From Halalkalibacter alkaliphilus (GTDB lineage: Bacteria > Bacillota > Bacilli > Bacillales > Bacillaceae_D): a stretch of DNA of 64,000 bases. The stretch lies in contig NZ_JAKRYL010000002.1 of the NCBI RefSeq assembly GCF_023555415.1, forward strand, positions 1-64,000, given 5' to 3'. Below the pieces are notes generated by a model. That model did not search any database. It was not told the origin of the DNA and saw nothing but the letters and a program-made list of their open reading frames with translations. Of this stretch, positions 50,866 to 60,866 are shown in pieces (position 1 is the first letter of the stretch; every line of letters begins with the position of its first letter). The translations under genes were made by a program, and so were the position numbers.

Positions 50866-52156
50866 ATGAATGTAAAACTAAAGTATCAAACATTATTTTT
50901 AACCCTTATAAAATGGATCTCTTTTGGGGGTGTCATTGGGTTAATCATAGGGTCTACAACAGCTTTTCTTTTACATACGAATGATTTACTTGGGGAAACA
51001 CGAGAAGCAAATTCATGGCTTTTTTTTTTCTTCCTTTAGGTGGGGGCGTTTTGGGCTATATGTATATGAAATTAGGAAGGAAAGCTGGGAAGGATTTATA
51101 TAAAGGAAATAATCTCGTAATAGAAGGGGTTCATGGAAAAACGAAGATGTTACGAAGGTTAGGTCCTCTCGTTTATTTGGGAACATTTATTACAATTTTA
51201 TTTGGAGGATCGACTGGAAGAGAAGGGGCTGCCATCCAAATGGGAGGGAGTGTAGCTGAAGCAATAAATCGCTTTTTCAGAGTGAATCTAATTGATACAA
51301 AAATTTTGTTGATGGGCGGAATTAGTGCTGGCTTTGGGGCAGCTTTTGGAGCTCCAATAACAGGAGCAATCTTTGGAATGGAAATGACCACTTTAGGAAA
51401 AATGAAATATGAAGCAGTTGTACCTTGTCTTGTAGCAAGTTTTGTCGGTCATTATATAACTGAAAAAGCTTGGGGAGTAGAGCATGAATCATTCATTATA
51501 CAAGCAGTTCCAGAGCACTCCGTATTTTCATTTAGTAAAGTAATATTATTAGCCATTATTTTTAGTCTTCTAAGTGTTCTATACTGTCAGTTGAGGCACG
51601 GGATTCATAAAGCTTCTGAAAAATACACAAAGAAAAATCATATGGTAAGAGCATGTGTAGGGGGAATCATTATTGTAGTGTTAACTATAATATTAGGTAC
51701 AGTAGATTACAACGGACGTGGATTAGACATGTTGGAACAATCTTTTAAAGAAGAAGTTCCACCGTTTGCCTTTCTAGCTAAACTCGTATTTACAGCAGTT
51801 ACTCTTGGAACCGGTTTTGTCGGGGGAGAAGCAATTCCTTTATTTTTTATGGGAGCAACTTTAGGAAATGCTCTGTATGGAATTGTTGACTTGCCACTTT
51901 CTTTCCTTGCTGGAATTGGTATGATTGCTACATTTGCCGGAGGAGCTAATACACCAATAGCAGCGTTTTTGTTGGCTATTGAGATGTTTGATGGCAAAGG
52001 AATAGAGTTTTTTTTCTTGCTTGCCTAACAAGTTATATTGTTTCGGGGCATCATGGACTTTGGCCTTCTCAAACCATATATGAGCCAAAAAGCAGATTGT
52101 TTAGTATTCCAACGGGGGAGTCAATTAAAAATATTGAACAAAATAAAAAATCGTAA
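50866..52156 (+). pseudogene. ClC-type chloride channel, interrupted by two poly-T frameshifts
   Basis: Joining three frames gives a ClC protein of about 430 residues. The first part (MNVKLKYQTLFLTLIKW...) runs into a stop at 51037. Adding one T to the 10-T run at 51020-51029 continues into GGGVLGYMYMKLGRKAG and the ClC signatures GGSTGREGAAIQMGGS, GAPITGAIFGME and TGFVGGEAIPLF. A second break is at the 8-T run at 52008-52015; again one added T restores LACLTSYIVSGHHGLWPSQT up to a stop at 52154. Genuine decay, slippage or sequencing error are all possible. Confidence 0.85.
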
Positions 52157-52377
52157 CCTCTTTTTTATTTGTTCGAATAATGTTGCAGCGTTTCTCCTTT
52201 TTAAATGGAAGCCTCTAAGTAATATTCTAATACTATGGAGGCCTCTGAATCTGCATTAGTGAAGGGGAGCAACTCTAATGCTTATTAAAGTTGAAAATCT
52301 TGATTTGACTATGAATCTATGGTAAAAATTTCATTAGGAGGAAGACAAGACGTATTAAGCAAAGGAGGAGAAACAAC

Positions 52378-53793
52378 ATGAACAAATGGGGTCTATTCAT
52401 TGGTGGTGAATGGGTTTCACTCAATGAGCAAATAGATGTAATAAATCCATCTACAGGTGAGTTAGTTGGGAAAGTACCTAAAGGGGGAGCTTTAGAAGCA
52501 GAGCGTGCAGTTGATGCGGCTTACGAAGCCTTTTCAAAATGGTCTAGTCTTACCGCGAATGAACGTAGTGAATTAATGATGAACTGGCATCAATTAATTA
52601 AAGAGGAAACAAAAGAGATTGCCAAGTTAATGACAGTAGAACAAGGAAAGCCCTTAAAGGAAGCAATTGGAGAAGTAGGGTATGCCAATAGCTTTCTATC
52701 TTGGTATGCAGAAGAAGGAAAACGAATTTATGGAGAAACAATTCCAGCTTCAGCTTCAAATAAACGACTTTTTGTTCATAGACAACCTGTTGGAGTTATT
52801 GCTGCGATCACGCCATGGAACTTTCCGGCTGCTATGATTACAAGAAAAATAGCACCGGCACTTGCTTCTGGTTGTACGGCTGTGATTAAGCCAGCGGAAC
52901 AAACACCTTTAACGGCTTTATATTTGGCTAAACTTGCTGAGAAGGCTGGAATTCCTGCGGGTGTAATTAATGTAGTTATTGGTGACCCGAAAGAAATTGG
53001 CCAAACATGGATGAGTGATGAGCGTGTTAGAAAAGTGACGTTCACTGGTTCAACTGAAGTCGGTAAGCTTTTGATGAGACAAGCAGCTGACACAGTAAAG
53101 AAATTATCTTTAGAATTAGGCGGACATGCGCCATTTATTGTTATGAATGATGCTGATTTGGATTTAGCAGCAGAAGGGGCAATTGCTTCAAAGTTCCGTA
53201 ACGCTGGGCAAACATGTGTATGCGCTAACAGAATCTATGTACATGAAGATGTTGTTGAACCATTTTTAGCAAAGTTTATTGAAAAAGTGAGAGATTTATC
53301 GGTTGGCGATGGGTTACAAGATGGAAATGATATCGGACCGCTAATTAATGAGGACGCGGTTGCGAAAGTCGTACAGCAGGTTCAGGATGCAAAAGGCAAA
53401 GGGGCTCAAGTGTTAATAGGTGGAGAGACGATTTCCGGATTGTTTTATCAGCCAACGGTTATTGCGGGGGCTACAGATGATATGATTTGTATGACGGAAG
53501 AAACGTTTGGACCAGTAGCACCAGTTTCTACTTTTTCTACAATTGACGAAGTCATTCGGCGTGCCAATGATTCACGTTTCGGTTTAGCAGCCTACCTTTA
53601 TACACAAAATCTATCGAATGCGATTCGAATGAGTGAGGCGCTTCAATATGGAATTGTCGGTGTGAATGATGCTCTTCCTTCAGTTGCTCAAGCTCCATTT
53701 GGAGGCTTTAAGGAAAGTGGATTAGGGAGAGAAGGAGGACATCACGGTATAGAAGAGTTTCTTGAGACGAAGTATATTTCAATGGGGATTTAA
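52378..53793 (+). CDS. gabD: Succinate-semialdehyde dehydrogenase (NAD(P)-dependent)
   Basis: 471 residues, an aldehyde dehydrogenase of the GabD group. Visible motifs: cofactor region ITPWNFPAAMITRKIAPALA, FTGSTEVG, general base LELGGHAP and nucleophile Cys280 in RNAGQTCVCANR; PFGGFKESGLGREGG near the C-terminus. GabD oxidises succinate semialdehyde to succinate in the GABA pathway; no gabT is nearby, so the assignment among closely related dehydrogenases is probable, not certain. AAAGGAGG precedes the ATG. It is a single-gene unit before a strong terminator. Confidence 0.87.
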   Translation: MNKWGLFIGGEWVSLNEQIDVINPSTGELVGKVPKGGALEAERAVDAAYEAFSKWSSLTANERSELMMNWHQLIKEETKEIAKLMTVEQGKPLKEAIGEVGYANSFLSWYAEEGKRIYGETIPASASNKRLFVHRQPVGVIAAITPWNFPAAMITRKIAPALASGCTAVIKPAEQTPLTALYLAKLAEKAGIPAGVINVVIGDPKEIGQTWMSDERVRKVTFTGSTEVGKLLMRQAADTVKKLSLELGGHAPFIVMNDADLDLAAEGAIASKFRNAGQTCVCANRIYVHEDVVEPFLAKFIEKVRDLSVGDGLQDGNDIGPLINEDAVAKVVQQVQDAKGKGAQVLIGGETISGLFYQPTVIAGATDDMICMTEETFGPVAPVSTFSTIDEVIRRANDSRFGLAAYLYTQNLSNAIRMSEALQYGIVGVNDALPSVAQAPFGGFKESGLGREGGHHGIEEFLETKYISMGI

Positions 53794-53819
53794 ACATACT
53801 GGTGTGATAGGAGCAACGA

Positions 53820-53857
53820 ACGCTATGGAGAGCTGTCAAATCTCCATAGCGTTTTCT
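53820..53857 (+). terminator. Rho-independent terminator after gabD
   Basis: ACGCTATGGAGA and TCTCCATAGCGT form a perfect 12-bp stem with a nine-base loop, followed by TTTCT. Confidence 0.92.
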
Positions 53858-53935
53858 ATTTATATAATAGGCTGAAATTTCTTTCGCTTGAGAATTAATT
53901 AGTGGAAGAGTATGATGGTACATGAGGTGAACAAG

Positions 53936-54664
53936 ATGGAACGGTTACAGAAAGTAATTGCCCAAGCTGGAATAACATCACGGCGTAAGGCAGAACAATT
54001 AATTATTGATGGAAAAGTAAGAGTAAACGGAAAAGTAGTACGTGAGTTAGGAGTAAAAGTAACGCCGAACAAAGATGAAATCGAAGTAGAAGGTGTACCA
54101 ATTGATCGAGAGGAACCAGTATATTTTCTTTTGTATAAACCAAGTGGTGTTATCTCGAGTGTGAAAGATGAAAAAGGTCGTAAAACAGTAACGGACTTTC
54201 TTGAAATCGAACAACGTGTGTTTCCAGTTGGAAGACTTGATTATGATACATCTGGCTTGATTTTGCTGACCAATGACGGGGATTTTGCTAACATGCTAAT
54301 GCACCCTAAATTTAAAATGGAAAAAGTATATGTGGCGAAAGTAAAAGGTATCCCTTCGAGAGAAAAGTTAAAACAACTACAAAATGGTGTCATGCTTGAA
54401 GATGGAAAGACTGCCCCTGCGAAAGTGAAAATGATGTCAATAGATAAGAAGAAACAAACTGCCATTATTCGATTGACAATTCATGAAGGAAGAAATCGCC
54501 AAGTACGTCGTATGTTTGATGCGATTGAACACCCTGTAATGAAATTAAAGCGTGAGCAGTATAGTTTTCTAGACTTAAGGGGGATGAACCCTGGCGACGT
54601 TCGACCACTTAAGCCGATTGAAGTAAAGCATTTACGTGAATTAGCTGTCACGAAACCGTCATAA
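53936..54664 (+). CDS. rluB: 23S rRNA pseudouridine synthase RluB
   Basis: 242 residues. An N-terminal S4 RNA-binding domain (MERLQKVIAQAGITSRRKAE) precedes the RsuA/RluB catalytic domain, with the catalytic Asp in VGRLDYDTSGLILLTNDGD and the IHEGRNRQVRRM motif. RluB modifies U2605 (E. coli numbering) in 23S rRNA. ATG at 53936 follows GAGGTGA; eight upstream in-frame codons lack a site. In B. subtilis it also stands just before resA. Confidence 0.94.
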   Translation: MERLQKVIAQAGITSRRKAEQLIIDGKVRVNGKVVRELGVKVTPNKDEIEVEGVPIDREEPVYFLLYKPSGVISSVKDEKGRKTVTDFLEIEQRVFPVGRLDYDTSGLILLTNDGDFANMLMHPKFKMEKVYVAKVKGIPSREKLKQLQNGVMLEDGKTAPAKVKMMSIDKKKQTAIIRLTIHEGRNRQVRRMFDAIEHPVMKLKREQYSFLDLRGMNPGDVRPLKPIEVKHLRELAVTKPS

Positions 54665-54738
54665 AGCTCCCATAGTTACATACAGTTTCTAACGTTATAA
54701 TAGAGGAAATAGCGTAAGGTTAAGGAAGGGGGATATGT

Positions 54739-55269
54739 TTGTTGAAACAAAAAAGATTAATAATGAGATCGAGTATTTTGGCGATTATCGCGTTAGCACT
54801 TGCCTATACATTTTACTCCAACTTTATGGCAGACCGGAGTGTGGCCAAAGCTGGGGATTTGTCTGTTAATTTTGTATTGCATGACTTAGAAGGTGAACGC
54901 ATCGAGCTCGAGGAATTTAAAGGAAAAGGTGTCTTCTTAAATTTTTGGGGAACATATTGTCCTCCGTGTGTAAAAGAAATGCCGATTATGGAAGAACTAT
55001 ACGCTGAATATAAAGAGAAGGGCGTCGAAATTATTGCCGTTAATGCCAATGAGCCTAAACTTACGGTTGAACGATTTGCAAATCGTCACGGCTTAACATT
55101 TCCAATTGCAATCGATAATGGGTTAAATGTCATTGAAGCATATGGAATTAGGCCGTTGCCAACAACTGTTTTAATCGATGAACATGGAGTGATTGTGCGA
55201 GTGTTCACAGGTGGCATGACAGAGCAAATGGTGCGAGACTTCATGGAAGAGATTAAGCCTGGAACATAA
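54739..55269 (+). CDS. resA: Thiol-disulfide oxidoreductase ResA
   Basis: 176 residues with one N-terminal membrane anchor (SILAIIALALAYTFYSNFMA) and an extracytoplasmic thioredoxin domain with active site WGTYCPPC. ResA reduces the haem-binding cysteines of apocytochrome c. The start is one of two adjacent TTG codons (54739 or 54742) after AAGGAAGGGG. First gene of resABC. Confidence 0.95.
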   Translation: MLKQKRLIMRSSILAIIALALAYTFYSNFMADRSVAKAGDLSVNFVLHDLEGERIELEEFKGKGVFLNFWGTYCPPCVKEMPIMEELYAEYKEKGVEIIAVNANEPKLTVERFANRHGLTFPIAIDNGLNVIEAYGIRPLPTTVLIDEHGVIVRVFTGGMTEQMVRDFMEEIKPGT

Positions 55270-55284
55270 TTGAGGTGTGGGGAA

Positions 55285-56916
55285 ATGAGTAACTTAACGT
55301 GTGAGTGCGGCCACGTAAACCCACGTGGAACGATTGTTTGTGAATCGTGTGGGAAGCCGCTTGGAACGAATGACAACCAAGAAAAGCTACTAGATATGAA
55401 ATATGAAGGTGTGGCTAGAAGGTCTCAAACGTACACAACAACCTTTATAGATAAAGTATGGATGTTCTTCTCTTCTGTAAAAGTAGGAATATGGATTATT
55501 GTCATCACTCTTCTTGCTTCAGCATTAGGGACAATCTATCCGCAAGAAATGTACATCCCGCCTTCTGTTAGACCTGAAGACTATTATGCAGCGGAATACG
55601 GTTTTACGGGCCAATTGTATTATCAATTAGGCTTTCACAATTTATATAGCTCATGGTGGTATATGCTACTAATTGCTAGTTTAGGGGTATCCATTTTAAT
55701 TGCTAGTATTGATCGTTTTTTTCCGTTGTACCGTGCGTTAAAAACGCAAAGGGTAACAAGGCATGCGAATTTTTTGAAAAGACAACGTGTGTTTGGGACG
55801 TCTGAAGTAAAAGACATTGATGGGTCGTTTGATGTTGTAAGAAAGAAGTTAAAAGAGAAAAAGTATAACATCTCTGAAGAAAACGGGAATCTAGTTGCAG
55901 AAAAGGGAAGGTTCGCGCGCTGGGGGCCATATATTAACCACATTGGATTGATCATCTTTTTGATTGGTTGTATGCTGCGCTATTTTCCTGGTATGTACGT
56001 TGATGAGCATATGTGGATTCGAGAAGGAGAAACCACGGTCGTTCCAACTACAGGCGGGCAGTACCATATTGGGAATGAAGAGTTTATTATAGAACTTTAT
56101 GATGAAGATGATTATGTATTCGGAGAGGCGATGCAAAGAGCTGGAGGACCGATTGTTCGAACGTATCAAACTAACGCTGTTTTATACGAGAGAGAAAATA
56201 CAGGAGCAGTTGGTACTGAAGGAGATTTAGTAGAAATAGATCGAGCGGAAATACGAGTGAATGAGCCTATGAAGTTTGATGATTTTGCCCTCTATCAAGT
56301 TGATTATAAGCTTCATGAATTAAATTCGATGACCTTTACGCTAGAGGAGAAAGCAACGGGTGAGACTTTTGGAGAAGTTACCATTGATTTGTTCGATCCG
56401 CAATCCTCTTATGACCTAGGGGATGGGTACAGAATTGAAATTAGAGAGTATTTCCCAGATTTTGTTATGTCGAGTTCGAATGTTCCATCGACCAGGTCAC
56501 AAATTCCTGATAATCCAGTGTTTATTTTCGATATGTACACACCTGATACTCCAGAAGGAGAAGTCAGTTTTGTTGGAATTCGGACAAATCTTGAACCGAT
56601 GGGGGAAAATGATTATAAGATGACCTTTGTAGATGTAGAAACAAAGCATGTCTCTGCTCTAATCGTCCGGAAGGATTATACGCTCCCTATCTTGATTATC
56701 GGTGGATTTATTTTTATGATTGGCCTTGTTCAAGGTTCTTACTGGGCACACCGTCGAATTTGGTTCCAACGAATAGATGGAAAAGTTTGGATAGCTGGTC
56801 ATACGAATAAAAACTATCTTGCACTAAGAAAAGATATTGATTACGTAATCTCTGATACATCCTTATCTGCTCCGGTCGATCAGGTGGAAGAAGAAGAAGT
56901 AAACAACAAAAGTTAA
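55285..56916 (+). CDS. resB: Cytochrome c biogenesis protein ResB
   Basis: 543 residues. It starts with a small zinc ribbon (CECGHVNPRGTIVCESCGKP), followed by four membrane segments and a large extracytoplasmic domain (about residues 220-480), the Ccs1/ResB layout. With ResC it forms the system II haem lyase that attaches haem to c-type cytochromes. ATG at 55285 follows GAGGTGTGGGG. A terminator-like hairpin separates it from resC. Confidence 0.94.
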   Translation: MSNLTCECGHVNPRGTIVCESCGKPLGTNDNQEKLLDMKYEGVARRSQTYTTTFIDKVWMFFSSVKVGIWIIVITLLASALGTIYPQEMYIPPSVRPEDYYAAEYGFTGQLYYQLGFHNLYSSWWYMLLIASLGVSILIASIDRFFPLYRALKTQRVTRHANFLKRQRVFGTSEVKDIDGSFDVVRKKLKEKKYNISEENGNLVAEKGRFARWGPYINHIGLIIFLIGCMLRYFPGMYVDEHMWIREGETTVVPTTGGQYHIGNEEFIIELYDEDDYVFGEAMQRAGGPIVRTYQTNAVLYERENTGAVGTEGDLVEIDRAEIRVNEPMKFDDFALYQVDYKLHELNSMTFTLEEKATGETFGEVTIDLFDPQSSYDLGDGYRIEIREYFPDFVMSSSNVPSTRSQIPDNPVFIFDMYTPDTPEGEVSFVGIRTNLEPMGENDYKMTFVDVETKHVSALIVRKDYTLPILIIGGFIFMIGLVQGSYWAHRRIWFQRIDGKVWIAGHTNKNYLALRKDIDYVISDTSLSAPVDQVEEEEVNNKS

Positions 56917-56942
56917 ATTAAAATATTTTAGGTTTTAGGAAA

Positions 56943-56976
56943 GGGATTGGGAATGGAGACATTCCTAGCCCTTTTT
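56943..56976 (+). terminator. Terminator-like hairpin between resB and resC
   Basis: GGGATTGGGAATG pairs imperfectly with CATTCCTAGCCC (56943-56971), followed directly by TTTTT. It could be an attenuator that lowers resC relative to resAB. Confidence 0.65.
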
Positions 56977-56994
56977 GTGAGGAGGATACATCAA

Positions 56995-58185
56995 ATGGCA
57001 GCAATCAGTTCAAATTTCCTACTTATTGCCTTTTTCGTTTATCTATTAGCGACGATTGCGTTTACTGTCTCTATTACAGGGAAGAAATGGCGTGACAAAC
57101 AAGGGGAAATGACCGGAAACAGGTGGGGCTTTTTCGGCTTCCTATTGTCGATTTTAGGCTCTTTATTATCAATTGGGTATTTTATCACACGCTGGATTCA
57201 TTCAGGACATGCTCCAGTTAGTAATATGTTTGAGTATATGACATTCCTTGGAATTGCGATTGGCTTTGCATTTGTTATTATTTATGCTATTTATCGCTCT
57301 AATTATCTTGGGTTGTTTACAATGCCAATTGTTATGCTCATCATTGCATATGGCTCAATGTTCCCTGGTGAAGTGGCGCCGCTTATTCCTGCGCTTCAAA
57401 GTATCTGGTTGAAAATTCATGTTATTACAACTGCAATTGGCCAAGGAATCCTTGCTATTGGTTTTGTAGCAGGCCTTATTTACCTTATTCGGACGATAGA
57501 CTTTACTAAAGCAAATAAACAAACTCGATCATTGGAATTTGTTTTGTATGCCATTTTAAGTTTAGTTGGCTTTATTTTAATGGGGTCTATTTTTAATGCA
57601 ATGAATTACGAAGCGAATTTTGCATACATCAATGAAAATGGAATGGAAGCTGAAATGACGTATACTCTCCCAGCCTTAGTTGGTCCAAATGAGGGGGAAC
57701 TTTTAACGGAAGGAGTTATGTCACCAATTGTTCACGCTCCGGCCATTATTGTCGCTAATGACTTAAATACAGTTATTTGGTCTCTATTCTCAGGCTTTGT
57801 CCTGTATTGGGTGTTAAGGTTCGTTTTACGGAAACGAATTGGTGCAGCAATCCAACCGATATTAAAGGGAGTTAGCCCTCAAGCAGTTGATGAAGTTAGT
57901 TATCGTGCCATTGCAATTGGCTTCCCGATATTTACCCTAGGTGGACTAATCTTCGCCATGATTTGGGCCCAAATTGCTTGGACACGCTTCTGGGGGTGGG
58001 ATCCGAAAGAAGTGTGGGCACTCATTACATTTCTTTTCTATGCTGCCTATTTACATTTACGGTTATCGAAAGGATGGCATGGAGAGAAATCAGCTTGGCT
58101 ATGTGTAATTGGATTTGCCATTATTATGTTCAACCTAGTCTTTGTAAACTTAGTTATTGCTGGTTTACACTCATATGCATTATAA
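56995..58185 (+). CDS. resC: Cytochrome c biogenesis protein ResC (CcsA family)
   Basis: 396 residues with eight or more membrane segments and the haem-handling tryptophan-rich motif [11 protein letters not shown] near residue 335. It is the haem-exporting and ligating partner of ResB. ATG at 56995 follows GTGAGGAGG; the frame is open 16 codons upstream but those overlap the resB-resC hairpin. Confidence 0.95.
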   Translation: MAAISSNFLLIAFFVYLLATIAFTVSITGKKWRDKQGEMTGNRWGFFGFLLSILGSLLSIGYFITRWIHSGHAPVSNMFEYMTFLGIAIGFAFVIIYAIYRSNYLGLFTMPIVMLIIAYGSMFPGEVAPLIPALQSIWLKIHVITTAIGQGILAIGFVAGLIYLIRTIDFTKANKQTRSLEFVLYAILSLVGFILMGSIFNAMNYEANFAYINENGMEAEMTYTLPALVGPNEGELLTEGVMSPIVHAPAIIVANDLNTVIWSLFSGFVLYWVLRFVLRKRIGAAIQPILKGVSPQAVDEVSYRAIAIGFPIFTLGGLIFAMIWAQIAWTRFWGWDPKEVWALITFLFYAAYLHLRLSKGWHGEKSAWLCVIGFAIIMFNLVFVNLVIAGLHSYAL

Positions 58186-58232
58186 AGCACAATGAAGAAA
58201 GCGATAAGGCGATAGTAACTGCGCTTATCATT

Positions 58233-58276
58233 GAGACCTACTGAAAAAGGAGAAAGTTCCTTTTTTAGTAGGTCTC
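58233..58276 (+). terminator. Strong hairpin between resC and resD
   Basis: GAGACCTACTGAAAAAGGA and TCCTTTTTTAGTAGGTCTC form a 19-bp stem with one mismatch and a six-base loop. It probably ends resABC transcripts, implying that resD has its own promoter; a TAAAAT -10-like box lies at about 58318. Confidence 0.85.
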
Positions 58277-58358
58277 TGCTAAATGTACTGGGTTTTCTTT
58301 CATTTGATAATTTTGTGGTAAAATACATACAATAGCTTGATCCGAGGAGGAAGGAATA

Positions 58359-59072
58359 ATGGAAAAAGAAGCACGTATTTTAGTAGTAGACGATGAGGAT
58401 AGAATTCGCAGATTGTTAAAGATGTATCTAGAGCGTGAAAACTATGAAGTAGAAGAAGCAGAGAATGGGGAGCAAGCATTAGAATTGGCTCTTGGAGAGG
58501 AGTACGACTTAATCCTTCTAGATATTATGATGCCTGGAATGGATGGAATTGAAGTTTGCCAGGAACTAAGGAAAACAAAGGCTACACCTGTGATGATGCT
58601 GACTGCAAAAGGGGAGGAAGCAAACCGAGTGCAAGGATTTGAAGTAGGGACAGATGATTACATCGTTAAGCCATTTAGCCCTCGCGAGGTCATCCTGCGA
58701 GTAAAGGCATTATTAAGACGGTCTTCTTCAACTAAATTCTTGCAAACGGACACACAAGCAAAAGATGTATTGGTTTTTCAACATTTAATGATTGATAATG
58801 ATGCCCATCGAGTGACAGTGTCAGATGAAGAAATTAGCCTGACTCCGAAAGAATATGAACTGCTTCATTATTTGGCTCAGTCGCCTGATAAAGTGTTCTC
58901 TAGAGAGCAGTTATTAAAAGATGTATGGAATTACGACTTCTTTGGAGATCTACGTACGGTTGATACACATATTAAACGGTTACGTGAAAAATTAAATAAA
59001 ATTTCACCTGAAGCTGCTTCTATGATTTCCACTGTATGGGGGATCGGTTATAAATTTGAGGCTGTGAAGTAA
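58359..59072 (+). CDS. resD: Response regulator ResD (OmpR family)
   Basis: 237 residues. Receiver domain with acidic pocket DDED at residues 11-14, phospho-acceptor Asp55 (LLDIMMPGMDG) and Lys in VKPFSP; the OmpR/PhoB winged helix occupies about residues 135-235 (SREQLLKDVWNYDFFGDLRT). In B. subtilis ResD controls respiration and anaerobic genes, including resABC. AGGAGGAAGG precedes the ATG; resE starts 2 bases after the stop. Confidence 0.96.
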   Translation: MEKEARILVVDDEDRIRRLLKMYLERENYEVEEAENGEQALELALGEEYDLILLDIMMPGMDGIEVCQELRKTKATPVMMLTAKGEEANRVQGFEVGTDDYIVKPFSPREVILRVKALLRRSSSTKFLQTDTQAKDVLVFQHLMIDNDAHRVTVSDEEISLTPKEYELLHYLAQSPDKVFSREQLLKDVWNYDFFGDLRTVDTHIKRLREKLNKISPEAASMISTVWGIGYKFEAVK

Positions 59073-59074
59073 GA

Positions 59075-60850
59075 ATGTTTTGGCGAAGTGTCGTAGGGAA
59101 GCTTTGGTTTACCATTTTAGCTTTAGTCTCTGTTGTCCTTAGTATTTTGATGGTGCTGATGCTTCAATCATTTGAAAGATTTCATGTAAATGAGGCAGAA
59201 TCCCAGCTTGTAAACCATGCGACAATGATTGCTTCTATGTATGAAGGATATGAAAATGAAAGAGATGCTCTTTATACGATTGACCAATATGGACAGGCTT
59301 TTGATACCCATATTATTATCCTTGTAGATGGAGAGAAAACATGGAGTACAGATGAAGCTGAAGCTCATCAAGTAACGCTGGATACATTTTTTACAGATGA
59401 GACATTATCACAAGTGTTTTCTGGTGAAAAAGTCGTGATGACAGAAGGAGACTTTCTTTTTGTTGGAGATGGGGAAGAAGTTCATTCTGAGATCATGGTT
59501 GTAGGTGTTCCGCTTTCTCCTGAGCGGTTTGATGATGGGGCTGTATTCCTGTATCAATCATTAGCTGCGATTGAAGAGGCGTCGAATGAAACAAAGCAAA
59601 TTATTTATTTCTCCGCTGGTATTGCGTTAGTTCTAACAACGATTTTTGCTTTCTTCTTATCGACTCGAATTAATGCACCTTTGCGTAAAATGAGGGAAGT
59701 AGCTTTAGAGGTGGCTCAAGGTAAATTTGATACAAAAATACCGATTCTTACTCATGATGAGATTGGTCACCTAGCAATTGCATTTAACCGAATGGGTCGT
59801 GAATTAAATACGAATATTAATGCCTTAAACCAAGAAAAGGAGCAACTTTCCCGCATTTTAGGGAGTATGGCTGATGGTGTTATTACGTTAAACAAGAAAG
59901 GCCGGGTTGTTTTGACTAATCCACCGGCTGAGCGATTTATTCAATCTTGGTACTATGAGCAGGGAATGAAACATGATAGTGATGAACCACTACCAGCCGC
60001 ATTACAAACATTGTTTGAGAAGGTTGTTTTGTTAGAGAAAGAACAAGTAGCTGAAGTAGAAATGCAAGGGAGAAGCTGGACGGTTTTAATGACACCATTA
60101 TATGATCGTCAGGAAATACGGGGAGCGGTCGCTGTTCTTCGAGATATGACTGAAGACCGCAGGCACGACAAACTTCGTAAAGACTTTATTGCCAATGTCT
60201 CTCATGAGCTACGGACACCTATCTCAATGTTGCAAGGGTATAGTGAAGCAATTATTGATGATATTGCTGGCTCTGATGAGGAGAAAAAAGAAATTGCTAA
60301 AATCATTTATGATGAGTCTTTACGAATGGGTAGATTAGTAAATGAACTTCTTGATATTGCGAGAATGGAAGCTGGACATGTTGAACTGAATAAAGAAGAG
60401 TTGGATGTTCAGTCATTTGCAGAACGTGTTATTCGGAAATTCCATGGTTTAGCTAGAGAGCAAGGAATTGATGTTTCATTAGAGATGGTTGACGTGGCAA
60501 CGATAAACTGTGACCCAGATCGAATTGAGCAAGTGTTAACAAATTTATTGCATAATGCGATTCGTCATACAAGTGAAAATGGCCAAGTTAAGCTAATTAT
60601 TCGCGGTTATAATGAAGGATGTAAATTTGATGTTGTTGATACAGGATCAGGCATACCGGAAGCAGATCTGCCATATGTGTTTGAACGTTTTTACAAAGCG
60701 GATAAAGCTAGGACGAGAGGACGTGGAGGGACAGGTCTTGGTCTTGCAATTGCGAAAAATATCGTAGAAGCGCATGATGGCCATATATCCGTTCACAGTA
60801 AAATGAATGAAGGTACGACATTTTCCTTCTTCATTCCAGGGAATAGATAA
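59075..60850 (+). CDS. resE: Sensor histidine kinase ResE
   Basis: 591 residues. Two membrane segments (about residues 10-30 and 170-190) enclose an extracytoplasmic sensor region. HAMP, PAS (GSMADGVITLNKKGRVVLTN), HisKA with His377 (NVSHELRTP) and HATPase (DTGSGIPEADLPYVFERF, GTGLGLAI) domains follow. It phosphorylates ResD in response to oxygen limitation or nitric oxide, acting partly through its PAS domain. No weak start issue: ATG just after resD. Confidence 0.96.
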   Translation: MFWRSVVGKLWFTILALVSVVLSILMVLMLQSFERFHVNEAESQLVNHATMIASMYEGYENERDALYTIDQYGQAFDTHIIILVDGEKTWSTDEAEAHQVTLDTFFTDETLSQVFSGEKVVMTEGDFLFVGDGEEVHSEIMVVGVPLSPERFDDGAVFLYQSLAAIEEASNETKQIIYFSAGIALVLTTIFAFFLSTRINAPLRKMREVALEVAQGKFDTKIPILTHDEIGHLAIAFNRMGRELNTNINALNQEKEQLSRILGSMADGVITLNKKGRVVLTNPPAERFIQSWYYEQGMKHDSDEPLPAALQTLFEKVVLLEKEQVAEVEMQGRSWTVLMTPLYDRQEIRGAVAVLRDMTEDRRHDKLRKDFIANVSHELRTPISMLQGYSEAIIDDIAGSDEEKKEIAKIIYDESLRMGRLVNELLDIARMEAGHVELNKEELDVQSFAERVIRKFHGLAREQGIDVSLEMVDVATINCDPDRIEQVLTNLLHNAIRHTSENGQVKLIIRGYNEGCKFDVVDTGSGIPEADLPYVFERFYKADKARTRGRGGTGLGLAIAKNIVEAHDGHISVHSKMNEGTTFSFFIPGNR

Positions 60851-60866
60851 TCTTAGGTAATAAAAG

